Of a DNA stretch of 64,000 nucleotides, positions 62,644 to 64,000 are shown one piece after another. Location of the stretch: positions 3,298-67,297 of the forward strand of contig JAPDQM010000009.1 of NCBI GenBank assembly GCA_034505795.1. Reading direction: 5' to 3'. Both the position numbers and the translations under genes were made by a program. Positions within the stretch are counted from its first letter, which is position 1; every line of letters begins with the position of its first letter. The notes beneath the pieces were generated by a model that did not search any database, was not told where the DNA came from, and was given only the letters and a program-made list of their open reading frames with translations. The DNA is from Thermofontimicrobium_A sp034505795. Lineage in GTDB: Bacteria > Zhuqueibacterota > Zhuqueibacteria > Thermofontimicrobiales > Thermofontimicrobiaceae.

Positions 62644-63807
62644 ATGGACGACTTGCTCCATTGGCGGAGGGAATTCCCCATTTTAGACCAAACGGTCTAT
62701 CTCATCAATAACTCTTTAGGCGCCATGCCACGCCGGGTTTATGACAACCTCCAGCGATATGCCGACATTTGGTCCAGCCGCGGCATTCGCGCCTGGGAAG
62801 AGGGCTGGTGGGAATTCAGCAATGAGATTGGCAATATCCTGGCCGATATTTTGCATGCGCCCAACAATACCATTTCCATGCATCAGAATGTCACGATTGC
62901 GGAAGCTATCGTTCTCTCCTGCTTCGATTTTTCGGGAACGAAAAAGAAAATCGTTTACTGCGAAATGAACTTTCCATCGGTTCGCTACCTGTATCAGGCG
63001 CGAATTCCCGATGGCGCGCGAATTGAAGTGGTGACCTCCGATGATGGGATCACCATACCCACTGAAAAGATGGTCGCGGCCATCGATGACGACACATTGC
63101 TGGTGCCCATTTCCCATGTGCTGTTCAAAAGCGCCTATATTCAGGATGTTCAGGCCATCATCGAAAAAGCCCATGCCTGCGATGCACTGGTGGTGCTCGA
63201 TACCTATCAATCGGCGGGCGTCGTGCCGATCGATGTTCAGCGATGGGATGTTGATTTTGTGGTAGGCGGTTCGATCAAATGGCTGTGCGGCGGCCCCGGT
63301 GCGGCCTACCTCTATGTTCGTCCGGATCTGGGGAAAAAATTGCAGCCCCGGTTGACCGGCTGGATGGCACATCAGGCGCCGTTTGCCTTTGAGCCGACGA
63401 TGCGCTTCACCGATAATATCGCATTCAAATTCATGAATGGGACACCTAATATCCCTGGCCTTTATGCGGTCAAAGCAGGCTATGAGATCATTCGCGATGT
63501 CGGCGTAGAAAAGATTCGGCAGCGATCGCTGCAATTGACGGAACGCATCGTCCAGCGGGCGCAGGAATATGGCTTTGGCATCAATAGTCCGTTGCCGCCG
63601 GAGCAAAGGGGGGGAACAGTGGTGGTTCAACTGCCCGATAGCCAACAAATCACCCGCGAGCTACTACGCCGTGATTTTCTGATCGATTGGCGGCCCCAGG
63701 CCGGTATTCGCATTTCCCCCCATTTTTATAATACTAAAGATGAAATCGATCAATTGATGGCTGAAATCAAACAATTGTCCGAATCGATTCATGGACGGCC
63801 GGGATAG
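62644..63807 (+). CDS. Class V PLP enzyme, kynureninase-like
   Basis: 387 residues, fold type I. Features: YLINNSLGAMPRRVYDNL, HQNVTIAEAIVLSC, LVPISHVLFKSAYIQDV, LDTYQSAGVVPIDV with the PLP-contacting Asp, Lys in VVGGSIKWLCGGPGAAYLYV, and GTPNIPGLYAVKAGY. The order and the H..N.T and SIKWL.GGPG motifs match kynureninase and its relatives; other class V roles such as cysteine desulfurase are less likely. ATG at 62644 follows AGGAAAGG. It may act with the aromatic decarboxylase 6 kb upstream in tryptophan breakdown (inference). Confidence 0.82.
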   Translation: MDDLLHWRREFPILDQTVYLINNSLGAMPRRVYDNLQRYADIWSSRGIRAWEEGWWEFSNEIGNILADILHAPNNTISMHQNVTIAEAIVLSCFDFSGTKKKIVYCEMNFPSVRYLYQARIPDGARIEVVTSDDGITIPTEKMVAAIDDDTLLVPISHVLFKSAYIQDVQAIIEKAHACDALVVLDTYQSAGVVPIDVQRWDVDFVVGGSIKWLCGGPGAAYLYVRPDLGKKLQPRLTGWMAHQAPFAFEPTMRFTDNIAFKFMNGTPNIPGLYAVKAGYEIIRDVGVEKIRQRSLQLTERIVQRAQEYGFGINSPLPPEQRGGTVVVQLPDSQQITRELLRRDFLIDWRPQAGIRISPHFYNTKDEIDQLMAEIKQLSESIHGRPG

Positions 63808-63940
63808 TCTGCGTCCAAACATCTTTTTTCAATTCGCCAACCACCCCTTGATTCAGAATGCGGACGGACAGCCTGATGCAGAAAAATAGCCGATGGATTA
63901 ACCAACTTGGGTATCAGGCAGCGATTGCTCAAATTTGTGC

Positions 63941-63969
63941 TTGACATTCTGTCATAACTATACTATATT
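63941..63969 (+). promoter_or_regulatory. Near-consensus sigma-70 promoter at the window end
   Basis: Perfect TTGACA (63941-63946), 17-base spacer, TATATT (63964-63969). It points out of the window to the right, so the gene it serves is not visible. Confidence 0.75.
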
Positions 63970-64000
63970 TATATCTGCATTTTGGCTGAGGATCAGTAAT

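Overview
The window is a gene-dense bacterial chromosome segment of roughly balanced base composition. I infer a Gram-negative, deep-branching member of the FCB/Calditrichota-KSB1 sort. The evidence is three secreted proteins with Bacteroidetes-type C-terminal sorting domains (PNPFN...LLGQ...G.Y...W), several lipoproteins and beta-barrel-like proteins, a Bacteroidetes-like type IV secretion set, a membrane pyrophosphatase and DivIVA. No rRNA, tRNA, CRISPR array, transposase, integrase or prophage gene was recognised.

Layout. 1-3.9 kb: a nitronate monooxygenase-like enzyme facing a minus-strand oxidative-stress group (Fur/PerR-type regulator, ferritin-like protein, rubrerythrin, glutathione peroxidase, dodecin) with a strong promoter and a candidate operator. 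4.3-9.1 kb: a large secreted YCF48/BNR propeller, a TPR protein and a methyltransferase. 9.2-18.6 kb: envelope genes (NamZ-type muramidase, a PP2C phosphatase fused through a membrane segment to a LytR_C domain, a LysM membrane protein, an M23 peptidase, a glycosyltransferase and a long-form nucleotidyltransferase). 18.8-25.3 kb: a histidine kinase and sigma-54 response regulator lying between a calcium-repeat secreted protein, a beta-barrel-like protein and a trypsin-fold lipoprotein. 25.7-29.9 kb: a sorted secreted protein and a monocistronic H+-pyrophosphatase with clear promoter and terminator.

30.4-42.8 kb: a complete-looking type IV secretion operon (VirD4, VirB2, B3, B4, B5/TrbJ-like, B6, B8, B9, B10) ending in a four-PKD-domain lipoprotein and a TraO-like beta-barrel. 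No relaxase, VirB11 or integration genes accompany it. A non-coding stretch of about 740 bp at its head carries helically phased GGTCA half-sites and nine tandem octamers. This is the best candidate for an undescribed system here.

43.6-45.2 kb: asparagine synthetase A and a methyltransferase. 45.4-54.9 kb: a conserved housekeeping cluster on the minus strand (YggS, YggT, DivIVA, lipoprotein, purine nucleoside phosphorylase, IleRS, DksA-like, LspA, RluD). The IleRS carries GIHH where HxGH is expected, a signature reported for mupirocin hyper-resistant type 2 enzymes. 55.2-63.8 kb, plus strand: aromatic amino acid decarboxylase, radical SAM protein, secreted prolyl aminopeptidase, secreted Asp-box propeller, PHP phosphoesterase and a kynureninase-like PLP enzyme. 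A near-consensus promoter closes the window.

Start codons were re-chosen where ribosome binding sites or signal peptides favoured a downstream start. All functional calls come from reading motifs; no database search was possible.
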